This document shows positions 20,833 through 30,045 of a stretch of 64,000 nt of DNA, piece by piece. The translations under genes and the position numbers were made by a program. The stretch spans positions 1 to 64,000 of the forward strand of contig CANBSP010000008.1 of assembly GCA_947372165.1 (NCBI GenBank), given 5' to 3'. Position 1 is the first letter of the stretch. Each line of letters starts with the position of its first letter. The stretch is from Actinomycetota bacterium. GTDB lineage: Bacteria > Actinomycetota > Actinomycetes > Nanopelagicales > Nanopelagicaceae. The notes beneath the pieces were generated by a model. It saw nothing but the letters and a program-made list of their open reading frames with translations. It searched no databases and was not told the origin of the DNA.

Positions 20833-23679
20833 TCAGGAACAACCTGATGTATTTCCGCAACCTTCGCAGACGAAGCATGAACCGGCCATACGCATCTTTA
20901 CTCCGCAGGTCATGCAGAGAGGTGCATCTGACTTCACGCCACTCATCTTCTCGAAGAGTTCCATCGATGAACCGACACCTGTTGAGTTATCAGCAGGCTT
21001 AGCCTCGATCGTTACAGATGCTGGCTTACTTGCAACCGCAGGAGCCGCCGCAGCTGCAACCGGTGCTTTTGGGAGTGCTGGTGCCGCTACATCCTGTGAA
21101 TATTCACCGGTCTCGAGTGCGCGAGCGCGCTCTGATGCGGTGTAGAGACCCATTGCTGAACGTGTCTCATATGGGAGGTAATCAAGTGCGAGGCGACGGA
21201 AGATGTAATCCATCATCGATTGCGCGATACGGATATCAGCATCATCTGTCATGCCTGCTGGCTCGAAGCGGAGGTTGGTGAACTTCTCAACGAAGGTCTC
21301 TAGAGGAACGCCATACTGGAGTCCGATAGATACTGCGATGGAGAAGGCATCCATAACGCCTGCAAGAGTTGAACCCTGCTTACCAAGCTTGAGGAAGACC
21401 TCAGCGAGGGCTCCATCCGCATAGGCACCGGCAGTCATGTAACCATCAGCGCCACCGACAGAGAATGAGGTAGTCATTGCTGGGCGTGACTTAGGTAGAC
21501 GCTTACGCGCTGGAGCAGCAACTGCTGCAGAGATGTTGGAATCTGTTCCCTTGTTCTCACCCTTGCCATCAGAGAGTGGCTGACCGACCTTACAGTTATC
21601 GCGATAGACCGCGAGCGCCTTAAGGCCAAGCTTCCAACCCTGGTAGTAGACCTCTTCGATCTCTTCCACAGTTGCATCTGAAGGCAGGTTCACTGTCTTC
21701 GAGATAGCGCCTGAGAGGAATGGTTGGCAAGCAGCCATCATGTGAACGTGGCCCATTGCGCTGATTGAGCGGATACCCATTGCGCAATCGAAGATATCGT
21801 AATGCTCGGTCTTGAGACCTGGTGCATCGATGACATTTCCGTTTGCTGCGATGTATTCGACAATCGCTTCAACAGTCTCTTCGGTGTAGCCAAGCTTGCG
21901 AAGCGCCATTGGGATGGTCTGGTTAACGATCTGCATAGATCCGCCACCGACGAGCTTCTTGAACTTTACGAGTGCGAGATCTGGCTCGATACCAGTGGTA
22001 TCGCAATCCATCATCAAGCCGATCGTTCCGGTTGGAGCAAGAACTGAAGCCTGCGCATTACGCCAGCCATTCTTTGCACCGATCTGAATTCCAAGATCCC
22101 ATTGCTTATTCGCCTCTGTCCAGACATCGCGGTCAAGAGTTGAGACTGACTTGGCTGATTGTGAAGCATTCGCATGCTTCTTCATGACCTTGGTGTGTGC
22201 ATCTGCGTTACGAGCATAACCCTCGTAAGCACCGACGATGCCAGCGAGTTCTGCTGAGCGACGGTAGGAAGTTCCGGTCAAGAGTGAGGTGATCGCACCT
22301 GCGAGCTGACGGCCGCCATCTGAATCGTAGGCAAGGCCTGATGCCATAAGGAGGGCACCGAGGTTTGCGTAACCGATACCGAGCTGACGGTAGTTACGTG
22401 TTGTCTCACCGATTGGCTCTGTTGGGAAATCTGCGAAGCAGATCGAGATATCCATCGATGTGATGATCAACTCGGTTGCCTTAACAAACTTCTTTGTATC
22501 GAATGAACCATCTGTATTAAGGAACTTCAAGAGGTTGAGTGAAGCCAAGTTACATGATGAGTTATCAAGTGACATGTACTCAGAGCAAGGGTTCGATGCA
22601 TTAATGCGACCGGTCTCTGGGTTGGTGTGCCACTCATTGATTGTGTCGTCATATTGAATTCCTGGATCAGCACATGCCCAAGCCGCCTCTGCCATCTTGC
22701 GGAAGAGTTGCTTAGCATCAACAGATTCGATGACATCGCCTGTTGCACGAGCTACGAGACCAAACTGCTCGCCATTCTCGTACGCGCGCATAAATGAATC
22801 GCTGACTCGAACTGAGTTATTTGCATTCTGGTACTGAACAGAGATGATGTCCTTGCCGCCGAGATCCATATCGAATCCAGCATCACGGAGTGCGCGGATC
22901 TTGTCCTCTTCGCGAACCTTTGTCTCGATGAACTCTTCGATATCTGGATGGTCGATATCCAAAACAACCATCTTTGCAGCGCGACGAGTCGCTCCGCCAG
23001 ATTTGATGGTTCCTGCTGATGCATCAGCACCACGCATAAATGAGACCGGACCAGATGCGGTTCCACCTGACTTGAGGAGTTCTTTAGCTGAACGGATACG
23101 TGAGAGGTTGAGGCCAGCTCCTGAGCCGCCCTTAAAGATCATTCCCTCTTCGCGATACCAGTTAAGAATTGAATCCATGGTGTCATCAACAGAGAGGATG
23201 AAGCAGGCAGATACTTGCTGCGGTGCATTTGTTCCGACGTTGAACCAGACTGGTGAGTTAAATGAGAAGACCTGATGAAGAAGCATGTAGGTGAGTTCGT
23301 GTTCAAAGACTTCAGCATCTGCATCAGTTGCGAAGTAACCATTCTCTTTGCCTGATGCGACATAGGTAAGAACTACGCGATCAATAACTTGCTTGAGCGA
23401 CCATTCACGATTGTCATGACCGACAGCACCGCGGAAGTACTTGGTGGTCACAATTGTGGAGGCATTCACTGACCAGAAATCTGGATACTCAGTGCCCTTC
23501 TGCTCGAAGATAACTTCGCCTGACTTCCAGTTGGTCTGGACAACATCGCGGCGCTCCCACTTCACTTCATCATAAGGATGCACACCAGCTGTGGTGTAAA
23601 TACGTTCAATGCTTAAGCCCTTACCCAACTTCTTTACTTGGGACTTGCGCTCCGCGGCGGGCTTATTAACGATAGACAT
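20833..23679 (-). CDS. nrdJ: Adenosylcobalamin-dependent ribonucleotide reductase (class II)
   Basis: Reduces ribonucleotides to deoxyribonucleotides with a B12-derived radical, so needs no oxygen. The 948-residue product shows FNSPVWFNVG, the GGSGAGLNLSRIRS segment, NPCSEYMSLDNSSCNLASLNL (catalytic region), and a C-terminal TSCPD/zinc-type tail with CMTCG and CEGCG. AAGGAG lies eight bases before the ATG. nrdR is 69 bases upstream on the same strand; no cobalamin riboswitch fits in that gap. Codon choice favours A- and C-ending forms, suggesting high expression. Confidence 0.97.
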   Translation of the reverse strand: MSIVNKPAAERKSQVKKLGKGLSIERIYTTAGVHPYDEVKWERRDVVQTNWKSGEVIFEQKGTEYPDFWSVNASTIVTTKYFRGAVGHDNREWSLKQVIDRVVLTYVASGKENGYFATDADAEVFEHELTYMLLHQVFSFNSPVWFNVGTNAPQQVSACFILSVDDTMDSILNWYREEGMIFKGGSGAGLNLSRIRSAKELLKSGGTASGPVSFMRGADASAGTIKSGGATRRAAKMVVLDIDHPDIEEFIETKVREEDKIRALRDAGFDMDLGGKDIISVQYQNANNSVRVSDSFMRAYENGEQFGLVARATGDVIESVDAKQLFRKMAEAAWACADPGIQYDDTINEWHTNPETGRINASNPCSEYMSLDNSSCNLASLNLLKFLNTDGSFDTKKFVKATELIITSMDISICFADFPTEPIGETTRNYRQLGIGYANLGALLMASGLAYDSDGGRQLAGAITSLLTGTSYRRSAELAGIVGAYEGYARNADAHTKVMKKHANASQSAKSVSTLDRDVWTEANKQWDLGIQIGAKNGWRNAQASVLAPTGTIGLMMDCDTTGIEPDLALVKFKKLVGGGSMQIVNQTIPMALRKLGYTEETVEAIVEYIAANGNVIDAPGLKTEHYDIFDCAMGIRSISAMGHVHMMAACQPFLSGAISKTVNLPSDATVEEIEEVYYQGWKLGLKALAVYRDNCKVGQPLSDGKGENKGTDSNISAAVAAPARKRLPKSRPAMTTSFSVGGADGYMTAGAYADGALAEVFLKLGKQGSTLAGVMDAFSIAVSIGLQYGVPLETFVEKFTNLRFEPAGMTDDADIRIAQSMMDYIFRRLALDYLPYETRSAMGLYTASERARALETGEYSQDVAAPALPKAPVAAAAAPAVASKPASVTIEAKPADNSTGVGSSMELFEKMSGVKSDAPLCMTCGVKMRMAGSCFVCEGCGNTSGCS

Positions 23680-23748
23680 TCGTACTGCTCCTTATGTGTA
23701 TATGTAACTGTTTATGGGTGACTAAAGCTGGTGGTAGTAGTGCGGTAG

Positions 23749-24288
23749 TTAGTTGTTCGCCGGGGAGAGCGTTTTAATCGGTGTTGCTTCTATCTTGCTT
23801 ACATCATGTGAACGTGCTGTTTCTAACGTGCTTGCCGAATGTGAAGGAGCGGCGCGGAGAAGTGCGATCTCGCCTTCAAAATCTTCGAGGGAGGCAAAGT
23901 TACGGTATACCGAGGCATAACGCAGGTAGGCCACCTCATCTAATTCACGGAGTGGCGCGAGGATAGCCAGACCGACTTCTTGTGCCTCTACCTCAGCCTG
24001 TCCATCAGAGCGAAGAGCTTCTTCGACCCGCTGGGCAAGCAGAGCTAGATCATCATCGTTGACAGGACGTCCCTGGCAGGCCTTGCGGACGCCATTGATG
24101 ACCTTCTCGCGGCTGAAGGGCTCGGTGGCCCCAGAGCGCTTTACGATGAGGAGAACGGATGTCTCTGATGTCGTGAAACGGCGACCGCACGCTGTGCACT
24201 CGCGACGACGACGGATGAGGGCGCCTTCTTCTACCGGCCGTGAATCGACGACTCGAGAGTCATCGTGGCGGCAGAATGGGCAGTTCAT
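23749..24288 (-). CDS. nrdR: Transcriptional repressor NrdR
   Basis: Repressor of ribonucleotide reductase genes that senses ATP/dATP. The 179-residue product has the N-terminal zinc ribbon (C3, C6 and the ECTACGR pair at 31-34), the R-R-R-R-E basic stretch at 26-30, then an ATP-cone domain ([21 protein letters not shown]). The C-terminal 30 residues are a poorly conserved tail. It is co-oriented with nrdJ and lies beyond the LysM gene, as in mycobacteria (Rv2718c). Confidence 0.96.
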   Translation of the reverse strand: MNCPFCRHDDSRVVDSRPVEEGALIRRRRECTACGRRFTTSETSVLLIVKRSGATEPFSREKVINGVRKACQGRPVNDDDLALLAQRVEEALRSDGQAEVEAQEVGLAILAPLRELDEVAYLRYASVYRNFASLEDFEGEIALLRAAPSHSASTLETARSHDVSKIEATPIKTLSPANN

Positions 24289-24308
24289 CGTCTTCTCATT
24301 TCTTTTAT

Positions 24309-24348
24309 GTTCTTCTGGGTTCTTCTGGGTTCTTCTGGGTTCTTCTGG
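24309..24348. repeat. 10-bp tandem repeat, four copies, in the nrdR leader
   Basis: Four perfect copies of GTTCTTCTGG between nrdR and its putative operators. Read on the mRNA strand it is CCAGAAGAAC repeated, so it would lie in the 5' untranslated region. Confidence 0.9.
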
Positions 24349-24375
24349 TGCGAGAGGAGGAGATTAGCGGAAAAC

Positions 24376-24420
24376 CACAACTAATGGGTGATAATCGCGC
24401 TTTGACCCCTACATCTTGTG
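24376..24420. promoter_or_regulatory. Two possible NrdR boxes upstream of nrdR-nrdJ
   Basis: Against the consensus CACWATATATWGTG, the reverse strand of 24407-24420 reads CACAAGATGTAGGG (11 of 14 match). A weaker second site at 24376-24389 (8 of 14) has its centre 31 bases away, the spacing usual for paired NrdR boxes. Autoregulation by NrdR is inferred. Confidence 0.45.
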
Positions 24421-24561
24421 CCAACCGTACACCTGGCCTTGAGAGTTTTTGCGATGGCAAACGGCGTGTCGAGGTGAATACCAGTCCCATGGCCCATCTA
24501 CCTGCTGATGAAGAGTGAAGAATCTATCCCTTACTATCCCAAAACGGACAGGTAAGAGGAT

Positions 24562-24873
24562 CTACTTTGTTGGAACGAGCAACCGGGTTCCGACTGCGAC
24601 ATCGGTCGATGCCAGGTTGTTGGTCTGGCGAATCTCGTCAAGGACGGTATTTACATCGCGGTTACCCGCGACCATTGCTGCGACGGACCAGAGAGATTCA
24701 CCTGGAGCAACAACGACGCGGATATAACCAGATGTAGCAGGTGTAGAGATCACTTTACTTTCAGATGCATTACCAGCTGCGCTAAAACCAGCGCCAATCA
24801 CTACTAATAGCGATCCCACTGTTAATGTGCGAACGACATTACGACCGCGTCGTGTGAGTTTTGCTTGTGCCAT
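24562..24873 (-). CDS. LysM-domain protein divergent from lexA (ChiZ/DivS position)
   Basis: A 103-residue protein: short basic N terminus, one membrane helix or signal anchor (about 17-35), then a C-terminal LysM domain (YIRVVVAPGESLWSVAAMV ... VGTRLLVP). LysM binds peptidoglycan. In Mycobacterium (Rv2719c, ChiZ) and Corynebacterium (DivS) a gene in just this place halts cell division during the SOS response, and a LexA box lies upstream here too. I start at ATG 24873 (MAQAKL), not the ATG at 24885. No hydrolase domain is attached. Confidence 0.82.
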   Translation of the reverse strand: MAQAKLTRRGRNVVRTLTVGSLLVVIGAGFSAAGNASESKVISTPATSGYIRVVVAPGESLWSVAAMVAGNRDVNTVLDEIRQTNNLASTDVAVGTRLLVPTK

Positions 24874-24913
24874 CTGAATTACCAACTTCCGTCATAACGC
24901 TGTTCGAGGGGAT

Positions 24914-24929
24914 TCGAACAGTTGTTCTA
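24914..24929. promoter_or_regulatory. LexA (SOS) box of the LysM gene
   Basis: TCGAACAGTTGTTCTA matches the actinobacterial SOS box TCGAACN4-6GTTCGA with one end base off. It lies about 40 bases before the LysM gene start. Confidence 0.8.
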
Positions 24930-24971
24930 ATGAGAAAGATACCCCACCCCACTGACATCGGCAACATTTTT

Positions 24972-24987
24972 CCGAACATATGTTCGA
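24972..24987. promoter_or_regulatory. LexA (SOS) box of lexA
   Basis: CCGAACATATGTTCGA contains the perfect palindrome CGAACATATGTTCG. It overlaps the -35 of the lexA promoter, giving direct autorepression. Confidence 0.9.
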
Positions 24988-25012
24988 CAAATTCTCGATC
25001 CCGATGTACCCT
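24984..25012 (+). promoter_or_regulatory. lexA promoter (leaderless)
   Basis: TCGACA (24984-24989), 17-base spacer, TACCCT (25007-25012), then six bases to the ATG at 25019. The -35 overlaps the LexA box. Confidence 0.7.
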
Positions 25013-25018
25013 CTTCTT

Positions 25019-25711
25019 ATGGCTAAAAAGACCCCTTCCTCCGCGGCTACTCCTACGGCGGCTATTGCTGCAGCGCCAAGTTCTACAGCGGCTATCGATC
25101 CCCATGGCCTCACCCAGCGCCAACAGCTGATCCTCAAGGTCATCAAGGATGCCGTCGATGCCCAGGGCTTCCCGCCCAGCATGCGTGAAATCGGTGAAGC
25201 AGCCGGCCTCGCCTCCCCCGCATCTGTGAAGTACCAACTCGAAGAGCTCACCAAGAAGGGCTACATCAAGCGGAAGGCGACCAATGCTCGCTCCCTTGAA
25301 GTCTCTACCCCTGAGGACCAGATCGCCCCTGCAAAGGGCACCACAATCCCATTACTCGGCACTATTGCGGCAGGCTCTCCAATCTTGGCCGAGCAGACCG
25401 TAGAAGATCGCTTCACACTTCCAGAGGAGTTTGTTGGTCAAGGCGATCTCTTCATGTTGAAGGTCAAAGGCGACTCGATGGTCGATGCCGCGATCTGCGA
25501 TGGCGATTACGTAGTTATTCGCGCACAGAAGAACGCCGAGAAGGGCGAGATCGTTGCTGCGATGATTGATGGCGAAGCGACTGTGAAGACCTTCTCGAAA
25601 AAAGATGGCCACTTCTGGTTATTGCCAGCTAATGAGAATTACGCGCCAATCCCAGCCGATAACGCTGAGATTCTTGGCAAAGTCACCGCAGTACTTCGTA
25701 GCGTTCGCTAA
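25019..25711 (+). CDS. lexA: LexA repressor
   Basis: SOS repressor that cuts itself when stimulated by RecA filaments. I start at ATG 25019 (MAKKTP), giving 230 residues; the longer frame would run through the -10 box. After a 26-residue Ala/Thr/Pro-rich start comes the winged helix (LTQRQQLILKVIKDA ... SMREIGEAAGLASPASVKYQLEEL), then the cleavage site Ala118-Gly119 and the catalytic dyad Ser153 (GDSM) and Lys190 (TVKTF). Its 3' end overlaps prmC by four bases on the other strand. Confidence 0.97.
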   Translation: MAKKTPSSAATPTAAIAAAPSSTAAIDPHGLTQRQQLILKVIKDAVDAQGFPPSMREIGEAAGLASPASVKYQLEELTKKGYIKRKATNARSLEVSTPEDQIAPAKGTTIPLLGTIAAGSPILAEQTVEDRFTLPEEFVGQGDLFMLKVKGDSMVDAAICDGDYVVIRAQKNAEKGEIVAAMIDGEATVKTFSKKDGHFWLLPANENYAPIPADNAEILGKVTAVLRSVR

Positions 25712-26565
25712 GAACTCTTTCGCAGTGCGGTAGTAAAGCGCGGCCGATCATTGAGATCTCGGTGCAGTGCGATCGATTCGAAATCCTTACTTAACGCCTG
25801 CGCAAATGCGGGGCCCTGAACCTCATTGTGTTCGCAGGCAAAGAGGCCACCAGGCTTTAATAACCTACTTGCCGCCTCGATAAATTCGATCGGAATTGCC
25901 ATGCCATCGAGTGACCCGCCATAGAGCGCGGAGGCTGGTTCATAGTGGAGCTCTTCTGGTAACTCTTGAATCGTTGGCACATAAGGTGGATTCGCGACTA
26001 CTACATCGCACTTGACACCATCGAGTGCATCTTTTGCAGAAGCGTGAATCACGCGAATCGGCAGGTCAAATTTCGCGATGTTCTGATTAAGCCACTTAAG
26101 CGCCGCCTCTTCCTTTTCGACCGCTACAACCCTTAAATCACGCTTCTTTGCGCACTCGCTCACAAGCGAGATGGCAATCGCCCCGCTCCCGGATCCGAGA
26201 TCCACAATACTTACAGGATCGATGAAGCGATGAAGTTGATGCAGTACTTCATCGACGAGCAACTCGGTCTCTGGCCGAGGAATGAGGACTCCTTCGCCGA
26301 CATCAAAGGTGAGATAGCGAAAGGGCGCTTCGCCAATGATGTATTGGGTAGGTCGACCTGTCAGCCGTTCGGTGATGAGATCTGAAAACTCCTCTGAAAT
26401 CCGGTTGTACTCGTTCTCATCGAGTTCGACGGTACGTGCATGGAGTTCCATTCGAGTTACTCCAAGCAAATGTGCCAACAAGAGTTCGGCATCTATAGGC
26501 GAGATCTTCTTCTCAGCGAGCCGCGCCTTGCTGGTCGTAAGAAGTTCGCGAATCTGGAAAGCCAT
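25708..26565 (-). CDS. prmC: Release factor glutamine methyltransferase
   Basis: Methylates the Gln of the GGQ motif of release factors with S-adenosylmethionine. The 285-residue product has an N-terminal helical domain, the SAM loop DLGSGSGAI at 122-130 and the catalytic NPPY at 192-195. It follows prfA with a one-base stop/start overlap, so enzyme and substrate are co-made, as is usual. Confidence 0.96.
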   Translation of the reverse strand: MAFQIRELLTTSKARLAEKKISPIDAELLLAHLLGVTRMELHARTVELDENEYNRISEEFSDLITERLTGRPTQYIIGEAPFRYLTFDVGEGVLIPRPETELLVDEVLHQLHRFIDPVSIVDLGSGSGAIAISLVSECAKKRDLRVVAVEKEEAALKWLNQNIAKFDLPIRVIHASAKDALDGVKCDVVVANPPYVPTIQELPEELHYEPASALYGGSLDGMAIPIEFIEAASRLLKPGGLFACEHNEVQGPAFAQALSKDFESIALHRDLNDRPRFTTALRKSS

Positions 26566-27647
26566 TACTCCCCCGCTGTTGCCAGACGTTCGGCCTTATC
26601 AGCTTCGAGCAGAGCATCAATTACTGGATCTAATTCTCCGTTGAGAACTGCATCGAGGTTTGAGGCCTTGAAATTAACCCGGTGATCTGAAAGGCGATTT
26701 TCTGGGAAGTTATAGGTGCGAATTCGCTCAGATCGATCAACTGACTTCACCTGAGATTTTCGCTGCGCCATTGCTTCGGCATCGGCCTGCTCTTGTGCAT
26801 GTGCCAAGAGGCGGGCGCGCAAGATACGAAGCGCCGACTCTTTATTCTGCAACTGCGATTTTTCATTCTGACATGAGACGACCACGCCAGTGGGAATATG
26901 TGTAATGCGAACGGCCGAGTCGGTCGTATTCACCGACTGACCACCTGGGCCAGATGAGCGATAGACATCGATGCGAAGGTCTTGCTGGCGAATCTCAACA
27001 TCAACTTCATCCGCTTCAGCAAGGATCAGAACGCCAGCGGCAGATGTATGGATGCGACCTTGTGATTCAGTCTCTGGTACACGTTGTACGCGATGAACGC
27101 CACCTTCAAATTTCAATTTTGCATACGGAGATTGGCCAATCTCGGCGACGCCCTTAGATTTAACGGCCATCGAGATCTCTTTATATCCGCCCATTTCTGA
27201 CTCGGCGTAGTCGATGATCTCGGTCTTCCAATTGTGCTTCTCTGCATAGCGTTGATACATACGCAAGAGATCGCCGGCAAAGAGCGCAGACTCATCGCCA
27301 CCCACGCCCGCCTTGATTTCCAGAATAACGTCACGGTCATCATTGGGATCGCGAGGTAAGAGCAACTCCTCCATCTTCTCACCCGCTGCATCAAAGGTAG
27401 CCTGCAAGGCAGGAATCTCTTCGGCAAAGGCAGGATCATCTGCTGCCAACTCTCTCGCCGCCGCTAAATCATCCTCGGCCGCTTTATAGGCACGATAGCC
27501 ACCAATGACCGGACCGAGCTGGGCATAACGCTTACCGAGCTGGCGAGCCTTACCCTGGTCGGAGTGAATACTTGGATCAGCAAGTTCGCGCTCAAGCTCT
27601 TCATATTCAGCCAGAAGCGCCGGGATCGTTCCAAAACGCTCTGCCAC
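26565..27647 (-). CDS. prfA: Peptide chain release factor 1
   Basis: Ends translation at UAA and UAG. The 360-residue product carries the tripeptide anticodon PET (191-193, the PxT form of RF1) and GGQ at 235-237, whose Gln is the target of the neighbouring PrmC. The order rho-rpmE-prfA-prmC matches mycobacteria. Upstream lies a CTGAA repeat. Confidence 0.97.
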   Translation of the reverse strand: MAERFGTIPALLAEYEELERELADPSIHSDQGKARQLGKRYAQLGPVIGGYRAYKAAEDDLAAARELAADDPAFAEEIPALQATFDAAGEKMEELLLPRDPNDDRDVILEIKAGVGGDESALFAGDLLRMYQRYAEKHNWKTEIIDYAESEMGGYKEISMAVKSKGVAEIGQSPYAKLKFEGGVHRVQRVPETESQGRIHTSAAGVLILAEADEVDVEIRQQDLRIDVYRSSGPGGQSVNTTDSAVRITHIPTGVVVSCQNEKSQLQNKESALRILRARLLAHAQEQADAEAMAQRKSQVKSVDRSERIRTYNFPENRLSDHRVNFKASNLDAVLNGELDPVIDALLEADKAERLATAGE

Positions 27648-27675
27648 GGCCTACTCCTCTACTCATTTATTCGTT

Positions 27676-27700
27676 CTGAACTGAACTGAACTGAACTGAA
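27676..27700. repeat. CTGAA pentamer, five copies
   Basis: Five perfect copies of CTGAA between prfA and the rpmE terminator; it would be in the prfA 5' leader. Confidence 0.88.
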
Positions 27701-27741
27701 CTGGATCTACTCTGAAAAAGATCTAAATTATCTTGGGCAAT

Positions 27742-27786
27742 AAAAAAGACCCCGCGCACCCAGGTGGGTGCGAAGTGGGGTCTTTG
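27742..27786 (-). terminator. Intrinsic terminator after rpmE
   Basis: Minus-strand stem starting GACCCC with CGCACCC / GGGTGCG and GGGGTC, followed by TTTTTT (plus-strand AAAAAA at 27742-27747). Confidence 0.88.
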
Positions 27787-27793
27787 AAGAGAG

Positions 27794-28000
27794 CTACTTC
27801 TTTCCGAAACGCTTTTCGAACGCTGCAACACGGCCGCCAGTATCCAAGATACGTTGCTTGCCGGTGTAGAACGGATGGCATACGGAGCAAACTTCTACGT
27901 AGATCGAACCTGTCATCTTTGTGGACTTGGTGGTGAAAACTTCACCGCAACCGCATGTAACAGTTGTCTCGATATATTCTGGATGAATCTCTGGCTTCAT
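27794..28000 (-). CDS. rpmE: 50S ribosomal protein bL31 (zinc form)
   Basis: Bridges the two ribosomal subunits. In 68 residues the four zinc-binding cysteines are present (C16, C18, C38, C41), so this is the Zn-containing form. AAAGGA about eight bases before ATG is the ribosome site. It lies between rho and prfA. Confidence 0.97.
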   Translation of the reverse strand: MKPEIHPEYIETTVTCGCGEVFTTKSTKMTGSIYVEVCSVCHPFYTGKQRILDTGGRVAAFEKRFGKK

Positions 28001-28088
28001 GTGTAATCCTTTATATGGAAGTGGCTGGGTCCGGTAAACCGGTGAACCAGAAGGTATGGCTAGAGTCTACTCGAGAGCTCGGGATAGG

Positions 28089-28115
28089 CAAAAAGCGGCC
28101 TCTCGGCCGCTCTTC
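28089..28115 (-). terminator. Intrinsic terminator after rho
   Basis: Minus-strand hairpin GCGGCC-GAGA-GGCCGC followed by TTTTTGC. It lies between the rho stop and rpmE. Confidence 0.85.
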
Positions 28116-28142
28116 ACGCTTAATTCTAGGGAAACTGGGTTC

Positions 28143-29822
28143 TTACTTATCCCCGTCTGCCGTTGTCTTCTGGATCTGCATCAAGAATTCAACGTTCGAC
28201 TTTGTGCCCTTCATCTTGTCGAGCAAGAGCTCGAGCGCCTGTTGGCTATCAAGGGCATGGAGGACGCGACGAAGCTTCCAGACGATATTGAGCTCTTCAG
28301 TTCCCATAAGGATCTCTTCCTTACGAGTGCCCGAAGCATCGACATCAACAGCTGGGAAGATGCGCTTATCGGCAAATTTACGATCGAGCTTGAGCTCCAT
28401 ATTTCCGGTGCCCTTGAACTCTTCGAAGATGACTTCATCCATCTTGGAACCAGTCTCAACGAGAGCGGTTGCAAGGATGGTGAGTGAGCCACCATTTTCG
28501 ATATTACGCGCTGCTCCAAAGAATTTCTTCGGTGGATAGAGCGCTGCAGAGTCAACTCCGCCAGAAAGAATTCTTCCTGATGCAGGAGCTGCAATGTTGT
28601 ACGCACGACCGAGACGAGTAATTGAGTCAAGGAGAACGACAACATCGTGGCCGAGTTCGACGAGGCGCTTTGCACGCTCGATCGCTAATTCAGCGACAGA
28701 GGTGTGGTCATCAGCAGGGCGATCGAAGGTGGAAGCGATAACTTCGCCCTTTACGCTGCGCTGCATATCGGTCACTTCTTCTGGACGTTCATCTACAAGA
28801 ACAACCATGAGGTGACACTCTGGATTATTCGTTGTGATCGCATTCGCAATCGCCTGAAGGACCATGGTCTTACCGGCCTTAGGTGGGGAGACAATTAATC
28901 CGCGTTGTCCCTTACCGATTGGTGCAATTAAATCAATGACACGGGTTGTCAGAATCCCAGGCTCGGTCTCAAGGCGCAGGCGCTCTTGTGGGTAGAGCGG
29001 AACAAGCTTTGCGAAGTCAACGCGATTGCGAGACTCATCTGGGTCAGATCCATTAACGGTATCCAACTTAGCGAGGGCATTGAACTTCTCTTTCCGTTCA
29101 CCTTCGTGAGGTTGACGGACTTGGCCGGTAATAACATCGCCCTTACGTAGACCATATCGACGGACCTGCTGAAGCGATACATAAACATCGTTTGGACCGG
29201 CAAGATAACCCGTTGTGCGAATGAATGCATAAGAGTCCAAGATATCGAGCAAGCCTGCTACTGGGAGTAGGACATCATCTTCAGAGATCTGGACCTCGCG
29301 CTCACCGCGTTCCTGGCGATCGCCACGATCACGGAAACGGTTTCGATCGCGACCACGGCCCCGTTCATTTCGATCATTTCGGTCGCCCCGATCATTACGA
29401 TCATTACGATCATTACGGTCGCGACGATCGCTACTGCCACGATCATTGCGATCATTTCGATCATTGCGATCATTGCGATCATTGCTGCTCGTTTCGCCCT
29501 GAGAGCGGGAGTCAGAATCCGACTCGTCGGACTCATCTTCTGAACGGCCCTTTGGAGATTGGGAACCTGAATTCTTCTTATTGCGAGCCTCTTGGCGGGC
29601 TAGACGCTTCTCTTCGCGCTCTTGCTTTGCAGCTTCGCGGTTTGCAGCTTGAAGGTCTGCGATAGATGAGACGAGATCACCCTTGCTCAACTTGGCAGCG
29701 CCATCAATTCCGAGTGCGCCGGCAACCTTCTTGAGTTCGGTAACAGTCATAGCGGATAGTTCGCCGGAGTCCTTCTTCGCTTTCGCGGACTTCTCGGTGC
29801 TATCGATATCTGATGAAGACAT
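28143..29822 (-). CDS. rho: Transcription termination factor Rho with Asn-Asp-Arg insert
   Basis: Hexameric RNA helicase that ends transcription. The 559-residue product has the Rho N domain at about 20-60 ([15 protein letters not shown]), then a long disordered insert of about 100 residues rich in Arg, Asp and Asn repeats (residues about 85-170), then the OB-fold RNA-binding domain and the ATPase domain with Walker A SPPKAGKT. Actinobacterial Rho proteins often have such basic inserts. The insert is coded by near-perfect 9-bp repeats. A 5' leader of up to 220 bases lies upstream. Confidence 0.96.
   Translation of the reverse strand: MSSSDIDSTEKSAKAKKDSGELSAMTVTELKKVAGALGIDGAAKLSKGDLVSSIADLQAANREAAKQEREEKRLARQEARNKKNSGSQSPKGRSEDESDESDSDSRSQGETSSNDRNDRNDRNDRNDRGSSDRRDRNDRNDRNDRGDRNDRNERGRGRDRNRFRDRGDRQERGEREVQISEDDVLLPVAGLLDILDSYAFIRTTGYLAGPNDVYVSLQQVRRYGLRKGDVITGQVRQPHEGERKEKFNALAKLDTVNGSDPDESRNRVDFAKLVPLYPQERLRLETEPGILTTRVIDLIAPIGKGQRGLIVSPPKAGKTMVLQAIANAITTNNPECHLMVVLVDERPEEVTDMQRSVKGEVIASTFDRPADDHTSVAELAIERAKRLVELGHDVVVLLDSITRLGRAYNIAAPASGRILSGGVDSAALYPPKKFFGAARNIENGGSLTILATALVETGSKMDEVIFEEFKGTGNMELKLDRKFADKRIFPAVDVDASGTRKEEILMGTEELNIVWKLRRVLHALDSQQALELLLDKMKGTKSNVEFLMQIQKTTADGDK
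29330..29500. repeat. 9-bp repeat tract coding the Rho insert
   Basis: Repeated GATCATT(A/G)C or GATCATTTC 9-mers read on the plus strand, giving Asn-Asp-Arg triplets on the minus strand. Unit length keeps the frame. Confidence 0.85.
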
Positions 29823-30045
29823 ACTTTCCTTAATGTGATGAATAGCGGGACTCTTCGGCTAAACCGAGGTAATCCGCTTAAGAGAGAACTTCTCTATATA
29901 TTTTTTATACGTGATTCTTAACTTATGTGAACTGTGCTGATTTTTTCTGATTGTGGTGAGTGTCTTAAGCGTTCTTCGCCTCAGGTGTTTCCGGCGGGCT
30001 TTGCGACGTGCAAAAGGTAGCACACCCGATCAGATATGCCCAAAA
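29823..30045. other. Spacer between thrB and rho
   Basis: This 223-base spacer holds the rho leader. It includes an AT-rich tract (TATATATTTTTTATAC near 29897-29912) that could be a promoter region for rho on the minus strand. No open frame or terminator is clear. Confidence 0.4.

Noticed and set aside
20462-21145. Long plus-strand open frame over the H1-like gene and the nrdJ end
   Set aside because: It is a frame shift of the lysine-repeat gene and runs antisense into nrdJ; the product is Arg/Pro low complexity and crosses the terminator at 20766-20797.
23680-23748. Cobalamin riboswitch before nrdJ
   Set aside because: The 69-base gap to nrdR is too short and has no B12-box sequence that I can see.
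29225-29665. Plus-strand His/Asp-rich open frame in rho
   Set aside because: Antisense reading of the Asn-Asp-Arg repeat; rho is the real gene.
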